From assembly GCA_022579005.1 (NCBI GenBank), contig MU401617.1:23845-87844 (forward strand): a DNA stretch of 64,000 nucleotides. Reading direction: 5' to 3'. The number at the start of each line of letters is the position of its first letter. Within the stretch, counting starts at the first letter, position 1. Below the pieces are notes generated by a model, which did no database searches, was not told the origin of the DNA, and saw nothing but the letters and a program-made list of their open reading frames with translations. Both the position numbers and the translations under genes were made by a program. This document shows positions 1 through 11,533 of this stretch, piece by piece. This stretch comes from Poronia punctata. Lineage: Eukaryota > Ascomycota > Sordariomycetes > Xylariales > Xylariaceae.

Positions 1-660
1 TCAGGCTTGAGGATATTGTTGATCTGCCCGAGAACGCCCGGGAGATCGTTAATCCAGTGCATGCTTAAATTACTCAAGACCAGATCAAAGGTGTTGGCAT
101 CGTAGGGCAGCGTCTCTTCATCTGCAAGAACCTCTCTCGTCATGTTGATGTATTTGTTAAACTCGAGATCAGCATCCCGATAGAGCATTTCATGGGAAGA
201 ATCGACAGCCAGCAGATGGCCAATCCTTTTCGCAACCGGTTCTGAGTTAGGTGTCTCTGGATTCGTGTCGGGGTTCTGAATGGTCATGGCACGAGCAAGG
301 TTGCAAGAGTTTGCACCGTAGTCTAATACTCGAGGATATTGACGTTTGATATCCTTCGTAAGGCCATATTAGCATAAAGATCAAGGAAAGCGCGCGATAG
401 ACAGGACGCACTAATAACCTGTCGCAGATACGACTCGCGACTTCATCTTTCAAATAGTCAGAAACACGACTATTTTCAGCATCGTGAGCAGCGCGCTCCC
501 GTTGCAACCATTTCGTGCGGCTGTTGAAGACTTTATGGATCGGAGGTGCCGCAGCTTGGAAGGCGTATGAACGAGACGCGCAACTCGCAAGAAACGGCGA
601 AAGCCTAGGGTTCGTGACGTGCCGACATGTTCTAATCGTTTGGCGAGCTGCAAGATCCAT
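1..660 (-). CDS. NDUFAF5: NDUFAF5-like complex I assembly methyltransferase/hydroxylase (5' part; 3' end beyond window)
   Basis: Mitochondrial class I SAM-fold protein; family members modify the NDUFS7 subunit early in complex I assembly. Exon 1 is 660-412 (83 codons), the intron 411-354 (58 bp, starts GTGCGT, ends AAG), and exon 2 runs from 353 off the left edge. The N-terminus is Arg/Ser/Ala-rich with few acidic residues, as in a mitochondrial presequence. It is followed by the family's WLQRERAA and DYLKDEVASRICDRLL segments. Exon 2 carries a SAM-binding motif I (RVLDYGANSCNLARAM) and SNLSMHWINDLPG, the hallmark region before the substrate pocket. The missing part is the C-terminal third. 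It lies head-to-head with AP-2 alpha across a 1.2-kb gap. Family assignment is firm; the start is the only ATG giving a presequence in this frame. Confidence 0.9.
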
Positions 661-1838
661 CCTCCCAAGCGCAATTGGCGTTCATTACATGCTGGTTGAA
701 ATTGACGATTTTAAAGCTTCATCTTTATCGAATGGCCTACCTACCTACCTAACCCATATGGTGACGTACGAAAACATCCTTGCCAACATTGCTAGCGGAC
801 CGGTCCCAGTATTTTAATACCCGTCTCGGCTAGACACGTTTTGTACAAAAGAGACCTACCCTTGTAGACCCAAACAAAGGGGGCAACCCCGTAGTGCCCG
901 TCGTTCTTTCGCATGCTTCAATCAATTACGATCAGAAGTGGGATCACGCCTCGACTCGTAGACATTCTTCCTATTATTTAAGCTCCTGAAGTTTATATAG
1001 GTCTCAGAGGTAGGTACTGTCTAGTCCAAGTTTACGACAAACCAATCCGATTAATGGGCAATTTTCGGGTGATTTTTGGAAGGTGTCAGGTCGGTAGACA
1101 CTACCCAGGTGATAGGGCGCTCTAAAGTGGTAATACCTAACTACCTCTCATAAAAAGTACTGTAATTGAGCCGGCGGAACCTTCCTCAACTTGGGAGAAA
1201 AGAGATCTCCAAACTTAGCTAGCAGATTCCCGTATCTAATAAACGGTGTTTTCCTCTTTTAAACAGGGGCTCATAAATTATACGCTGTTGACCGTTGACC
1301 TCTGCCTGTCCAAAGGGTTTGATTATTTGCCCATCGTACGTTCCCTAATCTACGTGCAGGTGTCACCATTCATCCCGTACCTCAGCCCAAACCCACACCA
1401 CCCTGGCCCCATACCTTGCGACTGACTACCTGCGACAGCATCTTCAAGCTGACTAGCAGCAGCCAATCGCTTGCTCACCATCCGCTTGCTTCGGTGTAGA
1501 ACCAGAGGCCGTCTAAATTCTCAAGGTATCAACTACAATCGCCACACCGCCCTCCGCCCTAAACGATCGAACGAAACGACTACATTCGGTGGCCCCGGCT
1601 GTATCATGTTCAAGTTGGCCGTTTGAACTGGCCAGCCATGAGAGCCGCGAATCCGACATCGAGCGCGCTTTTTGGAACTCCCCGATTCGGATAACAAAAA
1701 CCATATCTTCTCGACACGTACCCACGCTATACGCCTCCCGAACCATCGCGAGCAGCTGTGCATACTTTGGTGCACGTCAGGGTGGGATGTTAAGCTGGTC
1801 GCTAGGCCCTGTCAAATCGCATCTAGCATAGCTTCACC
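661..1838. other. Divergent intergenic region between NDUFAF5 and AP-2 alpha
   Basis: This 1.18-kb gap lies between the start codons of two divergently transcribed genes, so it should hold both promoters and 5' leaders. It contains CTACCTAC-type tetranucleotide words (around 739-752 and 1008-1018). The short frames here share no recognisable protein. I see no clear TATA box for either gene. Confidence 0.5.
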
Positions 1839-4800
1839 ATGGCTTCCTCAGCGACATCCGGCTTCCTCGGCCGGTCGAGTAATAATAATTCAAACATGCG
1901 TGGTCTTGTGCAATTCATTGCGGATCTTAGAAACGCCCGGGCGAGAGATCTGGAGGAGAAAAGAATCAATAAAGAGCTGGCCAATATACGGTTTGTACCA
2001 AAAAACCATCAATACAGTCTTGCGCGATTGATTGCTAACATGGGCATCTCGCACGTAGGCAAAAGTTTAAGGGTGTGTTTTAATTGACGGGGAAAGCTTT
2101 GAACCGACGACGCATCTGCTAACCTTGCCGTGTAGATGGTAACCTGAGTGGCTATCATAAGAAGAAATATGTTTGCAAGGTATGCGATCCTGGTATCGGC
2201 ACTTATCGCGCCCCCTGGACTGTCTCGATTAATTGACGTTTGTAGCTCTTGTATATTTATATCCTCGGGTGGAATGTCGACTTTGGTCACCTTGAAGCAG
2301 TCAACCTCATATCAGCAACCAAATATTCGGAAAAGCAAATCGGGTACCTCGCCATGACCCTTTTCCTCCACGAGAAGCATGAACTGTTACATTTGGTTGT
2401 CAACAGCATAAGAAAGGACCTCTTAGACCACAATGAGTTGTTCAACTGCCTGGCTCTTCATGCAATTGCAAACGTGGGAGGCAGGGAGATGGGTGAGGCT
2501 TTGAGCGGAGAAGTACACAGACTCTTGATCTCACCGTACGTCGTCGTATGCCTCCTCATACTCCTAGAACATTTGCTGACGAGGCCTTGTAGCACCTCCA
2601 AGGCGTTCGTGAAAAAGAAGGCGGCTCTTACTCTCCTTCGCCTGTACCGGAAGCATCCGGATATCATGCAACCCCAGTGGGCCGAGCGCATAATATCCTT
2701 AATGGACGACCCTGATCTCGGTGTTGCTTTGTCGGTGACATCTCTGGTGATGGCTGTAGCACAGGATAACCCCGACCAATACAAGGGCGCATACGTGAAA
2801 GCGGCCTCGCGTCTCAAGCGAATAGTTGTTGATGGCGATTATACCGCCGATTACTTATACTACAAGGTCCCATGTCCCTGGATTCAGGTCAAATTACTCC
2901 GCCTTCTGCAGTACTTTTCACCTTCAGGTATGTCTCACTTCTCCCGTGTTTTTTAGACTACTGGTTTAACACGATGGTCTAGAGGACAGCCACGTCCGCG
3001 AGATGATTCGAGAGTCGCTCCAAAGAATATTGAACCTGGCAATGGAGACAAATAAGAATGTCCAGCAGAACAACGCGCAGAACGCGGTTCTTTTTGAAGC
3101 GATAAATCTCATCATCCATCTAGACACAGAACATGCTCTCATGAAGCAGATATCGTCCCGGCTCGGCCGCTTCATCACATCCCGCGAAACCAACGTCCGC
3201 TACCTTGGTCTTGAGGCGATGACACATCTCGCCGCTCGCGCCGAGAATCTGGGACCTATCAAACAACATCAAGAAGTCATTCTCGGCTCGCTCAAGGACC
3301 GGGATATCAGTGTTCGCAGAAAGGGGCTCGACTTGCTATACAGTATGTGCGATTCGAGCAACTCTGGTCCCATCGTGGCAGAGCTCCTGCAGTACCTCCA
3401 AAATGCGGATTTCGCCATACGGGAAGAGATGGCCTTGAAGATCGCCATTCTGACAGAAAAGTACGCAACTGACATCCAGTGGTATATCAACGTGTCTCTA
3501 CGGCTTGTAGCCGTTGCCGGCGACCACCTGAGTGACGAAGTCTGGCAGCGGGTCATCCAGATTGTGACGAACAACGAAGAGTTACAAGTGTACGCGGCGC
3601 AGAACACCCTGCAGCATGTCAAGCAGGACCATTGCCACGAGACTTTGGTAAAGATCGGAGCGTACGTCCTGGGCGAGTTTGGTCACTTGATCGCAGAGGA
3701 GAAGGGATGTAGCCCTATCGAGCAGTTTATGGCCTTGTCCGGAAAACTCTCTGCCTGCTCTTCTGGCACACGGGCGATGATCTTGTCGTCCTTTATCAAG
3801 TTTGTTAACTTGTTCCCCGAAATAAAACCCCAGCTCCTTCACGTGTTCGAGATATACTCGCACACGCTAGATTCCGAGCTTCAACAGCGAGCTTGCGAGT
3901 ATTTGACCCTTGCGAGTCTTCCTACCGACGACCTGTTGCGAACCGTCTGTGACGAGATGCCACCATTCCCTGAACGACAATCTGCACTGCTCTCCCGGCT
4001 TCATTCGAAGCACGCAGGCACGAGTGACAAGCGAACCTGGGTTGTGGGCGGCAAGGATGCCAATGTCGATACTTCGGAATTGAACATGGCGAAACAGCCA
4101 GGACTGAGGAGGGCCTTTAGTTCTAACGGAGTGCCTAGCTCGGAGGGCACAGCTAACGGCACTAACGGGGCCAATGGCCACTCTCACGACCTTGCTGGCC
4201 TCGATATGAATGCAGGACCAATGGCTGAGAAGCTATTAAAGGCACCAAATCTGGCCAGTGCTGCCCATCTCTCGCCCGGTTGGGAGCCAGGCTATCATAA
4301 GCTACTCCTCAAAGCTGACGGTATTTTGTTCGAGGACGGACAGCTTCAGATCGGCGTCAGGTCTGAGTACCGAGGCCAAATGGCCTGTCTCATTTTGTAT
4401 TTCCTAAACAAAACCCCAGCCGTCATGGGCTCATTCACGACCACGCTCGATCTGGACGCCAGCGAAAAGACCAGTCTTACGTGGGATGTCAAGAGTTTAC
4501 CCGACAACAGCATCGCCCACGGAGGTCAGGCGAGACAGGTCATAATGTTCGAGTCCAAGAAGGTCTTCAGCAAGAGCCCTACGATACGGATCAGCTATCT
4601 TGCCGGCGCGCTTCAAGCATTGACGTTGAAATTACCTTTGACGGCCCATAAATTCATGGACCCGGCAGAGTTAACAGCAGACGACTTCTTCAAAAGATGG
4701 AAGCAGATCGGGGGTGCACCACGCGAAGCCCAGTCCATCTTTGGAATTTCAAGCGGCAAGGAAGGGAATCGCGAGATTACCGAGTCCTACGTCCGAAAGG

Positions 4801-5182
4801 TCATTCAGGGATTTAGATGGGGTATTTTGGAGAGAGTCGATCCAAACACCAAGAACTTTGTCGGTGCGAGCGTTCTACATACAGCCGAGGGCGGAAAGTT
4901 TGGCTGTTTGTTGAGGTTGGAGCCAAACTATACATCTCAGGTACGTCTCTTTGAAGAGAAAATGATATACCAGATGCCGGTCATTCGACCACTTTGGCTA
5001 ACATGATGGTATTATAGATGGTTCGGCTCACGATTAGGGCCACGGACGAAAGTGTGCCCTCTGTGCTGCTCAAGCTCATGGAAGAGAGACTATCTACCGG
5101 TATCTCGACATCCCCCGGTATGCTGGAGAGGCCGACAAGACAGGAAATTACAGACGCCTTTAGTAATGTGATGGTGACGTAG
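1839..5182 (+). CDS. APL3: AP-2 complex subunit alpha (alpha-adaptin)
   Basis: Large subunit of the AP-2 clathrin adaptor, which selects cargo at the plasma membrane for endocytosis. Exons: 1839-1990, 2059-2072 (only 14 nt), 2136-2179, 2246-2535, 2593-2927, 2983-4940, 5018-5182, giving 985 residues, normal for the fungal family. All phases join cleanly. The trunk (about residues 1-620) is the HEAT-repeat adaptin fold with GYHKKKYVCK, GWNVDFGH, KYSEKQIGYLA and PCPWIQVKLLRLLQYF. A low-complexity Asn/Gly hinge (TANGTNGANG) follows, then the alpha-appendage with DPAELTADDFFKRWKQIGG. The micro-exon supplies the QKFK of the conserved IRQKFKDGNLSGYH stretch, so skipping it would shift the frame. The start ATG at 1839 precedes MRGLVQFIADLRNARARDLE by 19 codons; the inner Met is a possible alternative start. 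Confidence 0.96.
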
Positions 5183-6117
5183 TCGGGCAGGGAAGGTAAT
5201 CCGGGCAAGGGCATTTTGGTGTATTAAGCAGAAATTAGACGCCCACCACACCGACAACCTCGAGAGGGAGGACGTTAGATTGCGAAAGAAGGCCAGTAAC
5301 AAGCAACTGATGCATGAACGACGATACCTTGTGCGATATAGCTGTCAAAGGACTTCTCTTCAAAATTTATGTAGATCAATTAGCATTTGATATCATTGTT
5401 GTCGTGGACCAACAGATAGCCTTCTGTTAAGCAGCCTGTGCGGCTTTTCATATGTCTTGATAAACACCGTGATTGTCCACCAGGAATGTAAGGATTTTAT
5501 TATTCGTGCACGCCTTTCATATCCCAGATCCAGGCCTTGACATGAAGGCGACCTCTTTCTCACCGAATCTCGACAGCACAACGCTGCCTATATAGTTGAC
5601 AGATACATGTCGTCAACCCCTTTATAGTTGATGTGAACTTTGCATTGCGTGAAAATATGATCAAATAGACCGTCTCCTTTCCTTTCAACCCGTGAATGTT
5701 GCTGTTTCCCCTGGCCAAATTTAAGCACCGAGATGTGTTTTTCTTCCATAGCTGTAGGGGCGGCTAGTAAGGTAGGTAAGTAGGTACCTGCCAAAGTACG
5801 GCCCGGCTCCGGCTCCGGCTCCGGGCCTGCTATACCACGGGGCTTCAAGATGTGTACATACATTCTCTGTAGGTACCTTTTCACCACGACGACGCGGGTC
5901 CATGGTTCAATTGAAGTAAATAATTTCCTTATGCTTTTCCTACTTTTCATCTGTGAATCTCTCTCTCTCTCTTCTTCCTGATTCAGCAAAGCCGTCACCA
6001 CCACCATCACCATCATCAACAGCCGCAGCAACAACAACAATAACAACATTCTCCTTCTCTGCCCCCTTGTGCTTTCTTTTTTTTTTCCTTTTTTTTTAAA
6101 AAAAAAAGGTATTCAAG
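5183..6117. other. Intergenic: 3' flank of AP-2 alpha and promoter of the small membrane-protein gene
   Basis: No gene is supported. The stretch has a short CCGGCT-type hexanucleotide repeat (about 5800-5825), a CT run (about 5956-5975), a CAC/CAT/CAA triplet-rich stretch (about 5998-6045) and a T-run followed by an A-run (6075-6108) just before the next start codon. Long frames on the minus strand here are by-products of the triplet repeats. Confidence 0.5.
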
Positions 6118-7182
6118 ATGCCCTCCCGCGAGGAATCTTTAGAATTGGCTCCCTCGAGCCCAACAACCGGCGTGGCCCGCACGGCACCGGACCCATTCTA
6201 TATGGGCCGGTTAATGGATTACGTTGCGGCGCGTTGGGGACCGAAGTGGCAGGGTAAAAACATTTTTTTCTTTCTTGTTTCTTTTTTTTTCCCCCCATCC
6301 CTTACCTACCTAAGGTAATGATGCAAAACTAACATTCATAACGCAGCCTTCAAGGAACGCCACAGAGGCTGGCTCGGCATTTATGCCATCATTATGGGCA
6401 TCGTGGCTTTCGTGGCTATCTGTAAGTTTATTCCCAGGGTGGTTTTCGTTTATTCAGTTCCGGGCTTTGAAAGAACTGGTTCTCCTTTTAAAGATTTCTG
6501 ACCAGAATGTCCCGTGTAGTTTATCCCTTGGCTTGGTATTTCGGCCAGAACAAGGCCAAGACCGGGGCCGGGGCCGGGGCCGAGGTCACTACCACTACGT
6601 CTATGTTGGGGGAGACTTCTGTCTCTGTTGTTGCTCTGGTTGGTAAGTAAGCTGCTGCTGTTGTTGTTGTTGTTGTTGTTGTTCTGAATAGAGCATAATC
6701 TGGCATTTCCCTTGAAAGAAAGATTTATATCCTTTTTTTACTAACTGTAAACCTACCCAGCCGCTTCCGCCGCTCCTCTTGCCGGCCTCGTCACCACCAT
6801 CATCGCTTCGTCTTCTCTCCCCTTGGCCCCCCGAGCCGTCCCGGTAACAATCACGGTCATACAGACCATCGTGGTAACAATGCCACATGTAATCACGCGC
6901 ACGGCGGCAGAAGGAGAAGATACCAAGACAACCACCACAACCACCACAACCAACTTTCCCGTTTCTTCTTCGTCTTCTTCCTCCTCCTCCTCCTCGTCCC
7001 CAAATACGAGTACCACCCCACCAGACAAAATCATAACATACTGTCCTTACCCTGGCCATCTAAACGTCTGGACGCTATGTGGGGAACAGACACAGACACA
7101 GACACAATCTTCGTCTTCTCGGCTCGAGGTTCCCGGAATATTCAGATTCATTGCTCGGTTCCGGTTCCGATTCCGATTCTGA
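6118..7182 (+). CDS. Unrecognised one-helix membrane protein with Ser/Thr-rich tail
   Basis: Not recognised as a named family. Four exons join in phase: 6118-6253, 6347-6421, 6520-6642, 6761-7182 (251 residues). All introns are GT-AG, two starting GTAAGT. The polar N-terminus (about 45 residues) has no signal peptide. One strong transmembrane segment follows (WLGIYAIIMGIVAFVAI, about residues 54-70), continuing into FYPLAWYFGQ. Downstream come a GAGAGAE run, Thr runs, a 12-Ser run, and CPYPGHLNVWTLC with two Cys. The last codons give an odd FRFIARFRFRFRF end from a simple TTCCG-type repeat, so the true 3' end may differ. Two introns and much of exon 4 are microsatellite-like. It could be a single-pass surface or secretory-pathway protein; function is unknown. 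It is convergent with ARPC5. Confidence 0.6.
6652..6682. repeat. CTG/TTG trinucleotide microsatellite
   Basis: (CTG)3 runs into about seven TTG units inside intron 3 of the small membrane-protein gene. It creates spurious poly-Gln frames on the minus strand. Confidence 0.8.
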
Positions 7183-7808
7183 TTCCGTGCCTGGTCTTTT
7201 TCGTAAGTTCAACAAAAAGGGGAAAGGGAGAAACGACTAACTCGGTTTCTGTTGCTTACGAGATGAATGAGAGAAAGAACAACCTTGATCGGATTCTTTT
7301 TTTCGGTTTCGCTCGCGGTCAATCCTTGAACCGGATACGAGGAAAGGTTTTAAAGTCCAAAAAAAGGCAGGCAGACGGATGGAAGATGTGGAAGGGATGA
7401 GGAATGAATCACGCAAGGGAATGGACAGGGAGTGTTCTATGGAAGTTTTAAGGATGGATGATGGATTGAAGGGGTAATGATGGAATGGATAGGCTGGACA
7501 AAACATGATCATGGCCATACGGATTGCGGTTTACACTGGTTTCGTCTACTCTATAATTCCCCCCCTTTTTTTCTCCTTGTTCTTCTCATAATCTGAACGG
7601 GTACGAGGATTCGGCTTGGTATCGTCACTCGATGGGCGTTTCGGCATAGGACAACAGGAAGGGAAACCACTACGATACACACAAGACATGAAATGAAATC
7701 AAGTCATTTAAACATCATCAGTAAATAATCGATTTGTTCGTCAGTTAAATGTGATTTCATAATTCTTCTAATTCGTGATATCTAGCCATTCATTACGGAA
7801 AAGGCGTC
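7183..7808. other. Convergent intergenic region
   Basis: This is a 3'-to-3' gap between the small membrane-protein gene and ARPC5. It starts with a GGTTCC/GATTCC-type repeat (about 7158-7186) and holds purine-rich sequence. I see no further gene. Confidence 0.5.
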
Positions 7809-8715
7809 TTATACCTTGCGCCAATCCGTCATGCAGCGCTGTATGGAGCCCAGCCCGGCAACGTCGACGACCTTTTCATGCCAGCTCAACAAGACACTCA
7901 TCGCCGCGCCTGTTGACTCGTTCGTACCGCCGGGTCTGCCACCGATCTGGCTGAAACCTGTGGCCTGAGGTGTAAGTGCCTTTGGTGTCCTCGAGCCTGA
8001 GCTCCCTGACGTGCTTCCGGCAGCCATGCCTTTGTATCTATATATCGTAGAGTCAGCAATGCTCTGCTGCTGCCATGACGGATAAAGACTGGATATTCGA
8101 TATCAGGTACGGGGGTATATACGCACAAGTACTTGACTAATACGTCTATAAGCTCACTGCCGCCCTCGGAGCCATAGATGCGCTGGAGCATCGGAGTCAT
8201 CTCGCTCGCCTTGATGGACTGTAGGACTTCGATGACTGTCTGCAGATGTGCGTCCTGCATTACTCACGTCAGATCAGCATGCGTAATTCTTGTCATCAAT
8301 ATGTCGCTGTCGTTGGTCCATTCCACGGGATGAATCAGCATACGTCCATCCTGCCCGCCATATGCCCATTTGTCACATATAGCCCACAGCTCCTTTCCCC
8401 ACGTCACTTCCGATATCCGATTCCCGACAGCGAAAAGGGTGTGTCACAAACAAAACGTACCTTGGCCCCCTCACTTCCGTTATAGACAGGGTTCTCCAGG
8501 CATCCGCGCAGCGCACCCTCGGAATCGCCGCCCCGCAACAGCTGTCGGACCTGGCCGTTCAGCGCGCGTACATCAGACTCGCTAGCCTCGGGAAGCGGCG
8601 GGTGTAGCGAAGAGGTATCGAAGTTCTGCGACGAGTCCGGGTCCAGCGCGTCGATGTTGATGGTACGCCAGGCATCGCCTAGCGTAGAGGAAGTGTGCTG
8701 CTGAATGATGGACAT
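7809..8715 (-). CDS. ARPC5: Actin-related protein 2/3 complex subunit 5 (p16-Arc)
   Basis: Smallest subunit of the Arp2/3 complex, which nucleates branched actin at endocytic patches. Exons: 8715-8461, 8254-8127, 8037-7809; 203 residues. The first intron is 206 bp, the second 89 bp. Recognisable family segments are AWRTINIDALDPDS at the N-terminus, GALRGCLENPVYNG, LQTVIEVLQSIKASEMTPML, and the C-terminal half with LLSWHEKVVDVAGLGSIQRC and a terminal TDWRKV. A Gly/Ser-rich insert (GSTSGSSGSRTP) separates the two conserved halves; such inserts occur in filamentous fungi. It is functionally related to AP-2 alpha nearby (both act in endocytosis), but that is probably coincidence. Confidence 0.95.
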
Positions 8716-9943
8716 CTCTCTTGTTTTTTTTTTCTTTCGGTATTATTATCCTCGTTAAAAAAAGAATTTGGCCGAGGCGAGGGGTCGATCTCGGAATCGC
8801 GTCTATCCGTCCTTTTCCCCGAGCAGGTAGGTGGTGGCGAGCTAGGTATATGAAAAGGGGGTGGGTTCGAAAGTCGATCCTCCCAAACGTAGAGAAGATG
8901 TATATATTGGTTTCACCGCGGGACGGGCCGGATAGGACGATGGGGGATTAAGGTGCGACTTTATGGTTGCTGCTATAAGAGGCGAACGACAAACGGTCAG
9001 CTCTACTGTACTTGACGCCTTGTAGCACCGTTGCACTATCGTACGTATCAAAGGAGAGGATGGCGATGAGTCAATCGGGTCGGTTACGGGACAGGCAATC
9101 TACCAGACTTACAGTCTCTATATTTAGGTTCAGGTACACTTACTGGGAAGTAGCGACCGTAAATATCGAACGGGGTAACAGGTAACGGTGATGTTGAAAG
9201 CTAAGGTAAGATGGTGATGCTGTCGCTATTGCTGGTGGGGGGAGTTGGGCTTAGGGTCAGGCCACTGACGTTGCAGCTCCCCAATGGATGTTCCCGTTGG
9301 TGGGGGCCTGGGGCTGGAGCTGGGCGGCCATTATAGCCTATGTGGCGTCCGTACTCGTAGAGCTCCTGTGGATGGCTTGCGAGTGGCTGAGCTTTATTTG
9401 CGGTCGACTTGGATTCTTACGGTAACAACATTCCAAGATAATGAACTCTCATTGTTGCGATATCGAAACTCCATAGTAAGAATATAGATCTTGATGGTCG
9501 GCTACTTAGCCTTCTTCTTTATTAGAGCTATCTCGACGTTTCAGTGTGGCGCCTGGTAAGTACCCCTATGAGGCCAGCATTACCCGGGAGTGGAATTGAG
9601 AGGCAGAAAAGAATAGATCATGATAAAACGATGCATTGCCCTCATATTTGGTAGAAAAGTACTTAATATCTTGGTGATACTCACCGGATCCTAATGGACA
9701 CCTATATCTATATCCCATCTGGTACCGTATAGCTTTGTACGGAAGTATAGTGCAATCCGGAATATCGCCATGCCGGAAGACCCCCCCTTACATTATGCGT
9801 AACGGCGAAGCGTAACCTAGAAATGGTTCTCGACGATATCCCTAGTATATATGTTGTAGCTAGCTGTTGCAAGTTCCTCTGTAGTGTGATATGAACATCT
9901 TCACATCTAACCTACACTCACAACCTCATCTAACAAGAGCAAC

Positions 9944-10144
9944 ATGGATTTGACTGTCGTCTTCAATTTTGTGACTCGTTCTATATCTTTGATTTTCAAT
10001 GCAACCACAAAGTGCTGTGACCGGACCACGGTCATATATATGACACCCGGTATAATATTCCTATCCACCTGGATGGACAGAAGATGCAGTACACGGACCG
10101 CCTTCTTATTCTACAAGAATCCAGTATATAAAGCTCACATATAA
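9944..10144 (+). CDS. Weak candidate small ORF (66 residues)
   Basis: The start codon sits in a good fungal context (A at -3, G at +4) after a pyrimidine/A-rich leader with repeated CAACCTCATCTAACAAG-like sequence, and a TATATAT element lies about 100 bp upstream (about 9845). The product starts MDLTVVFNFV, is hydrophobic at the N-terminus and has three Cys, but matches nothing I know. It may be exon 1 of a small gene, a decayed gene or chance. Confidence 0.2.
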   Translation: MDLTVVFNFVTRSISLIFNATTKCCDRTTVIYMTPGIIFLSTWMDRRCSTRTAFLFYKNPVYKAHI

Positions 10145-11519
10145 CTATACATCAAGTTAGAGTAGACATATATCATGCTGAGGAAATATTCCAGTCAGTC
10201 TGATCCACCAGTCCAGTCACCTCGGAAAGGGGAAAACCCGTTCGAAACGGCTATTACCTGGATTATATGCCTGCGGACATGTGGTGCCTCGCCTCAAAAA
10301 CAGGCTCAAACTGATAAGTAGGTATCACAGACTGGTTAAATACACGGGGACATGGAAGTTCAGCGTTACACCAAGACGGGACATCTACCTAGGCGTACTA
10401 TTCGTAAAATAACCCTACTGGATAATACATGTAGACTTTCTCCTTTGCCACCGTTTCCGGGCCGGGTCTATTCTGGTCACATGCAGACCCGAACGAACCG
10501 CAAGGGTTTTGGTTGAGAAATGTAGGTAGGTATTACATATACATCTGAAACGGAGCGGCTGGTTGCCTCATCTCTCGGCGAGATACGAAAGGACCACGAA
10601 ATTCGGTCATCCGGAAAAGGATTTAGGTAAGTAAGGGGCTTTCACTTTTTGCAATATGGTCCGGCTGTTACGACAGTAACGGATCATGCATGTATTTATC
10701 AACTTTGCACGTTTCGATAGTCCTTACTTCTCTCTCTATGTACGTGTAGGCATGTAGATGCACTGCGCATTTACTGAGTTAGGTACATCCTCGGGCTGAT
10801 GGGTTGCTACTTCGTCGACGGGAATAGGTATTACAACACCACGGTAGGTAACAGTTACGTACGGACAAGATGCGGAAGCACGAGCGTTTTTCTCAACTCT
10901 ACTATGTAGTTCAGATACTTGGATTACGAGTTACGTATAAACTAGCCAAGGGAGTTCACCAAGCTGAATATGATATCTGACACTCTTCCCACGACGAGAC
11001 TCCGACTGGGCCGGTCGAAAACTAACATGGCAAAAATATATCGCTGTTCAAACTGACGACTACAGCTGCGTACTCGTAGATGAAGGATACACTTTTTAAA
11101 GGCGAGCCGCGCCGCAAGGACTTTCATAAGTAGGCGTCCAGATTCTACGTAGGCTCTGAGAATACGGTAGATAGAGTGAGAGCATTGTACGTCCGGCTAT
11201 TGGTATACCTAACGTCCGAGCGATTACCGTACCGAACATAACAAGCTGTTCTGACATATGATCATGAAAGGCTCCGTCTGCTCGGACCTCGGGCAAAAAC
11301 CACGGTATTACTAGATAGACATTCGTCACTGTACTGTTACAGCAATTGGGAAGACCCGAGCTGTACCTACAACGAAAAACATAACGTTTGGATCCTTTGA
11401 CTGATTGATTATCTCACCCATCAGCCTACGAGTATGTACGAATTCAAGGTCACGTACCAATCAGCAAAGCAAGCGCACGGGCATCCCATGACTCAACCGT
11501 GTACGAGTACGTGTATTGG

Positions 11520-11533
11520 GTGTGTGTGTGTGT
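11520..11533. repeat. (GT)7 microsatellite
   Basis: Seven GT units in the gene-poor interval. Confidence 0.8.

Noticed and set aside
5588..6049. 153-residue minus-strand frame upstream of the small membrane-protein gene
   Set aside because: It is driven by triplet and hexanucleotide repeats (Leu and Glu-Pro runs) and has no family resemblance.
6601..7059. Gly/Arg- and Gln-rich minus-strand frames
   Set aside because: They are antisense shadows of the repeats in introns and exon 4 of the plus-strand gene.
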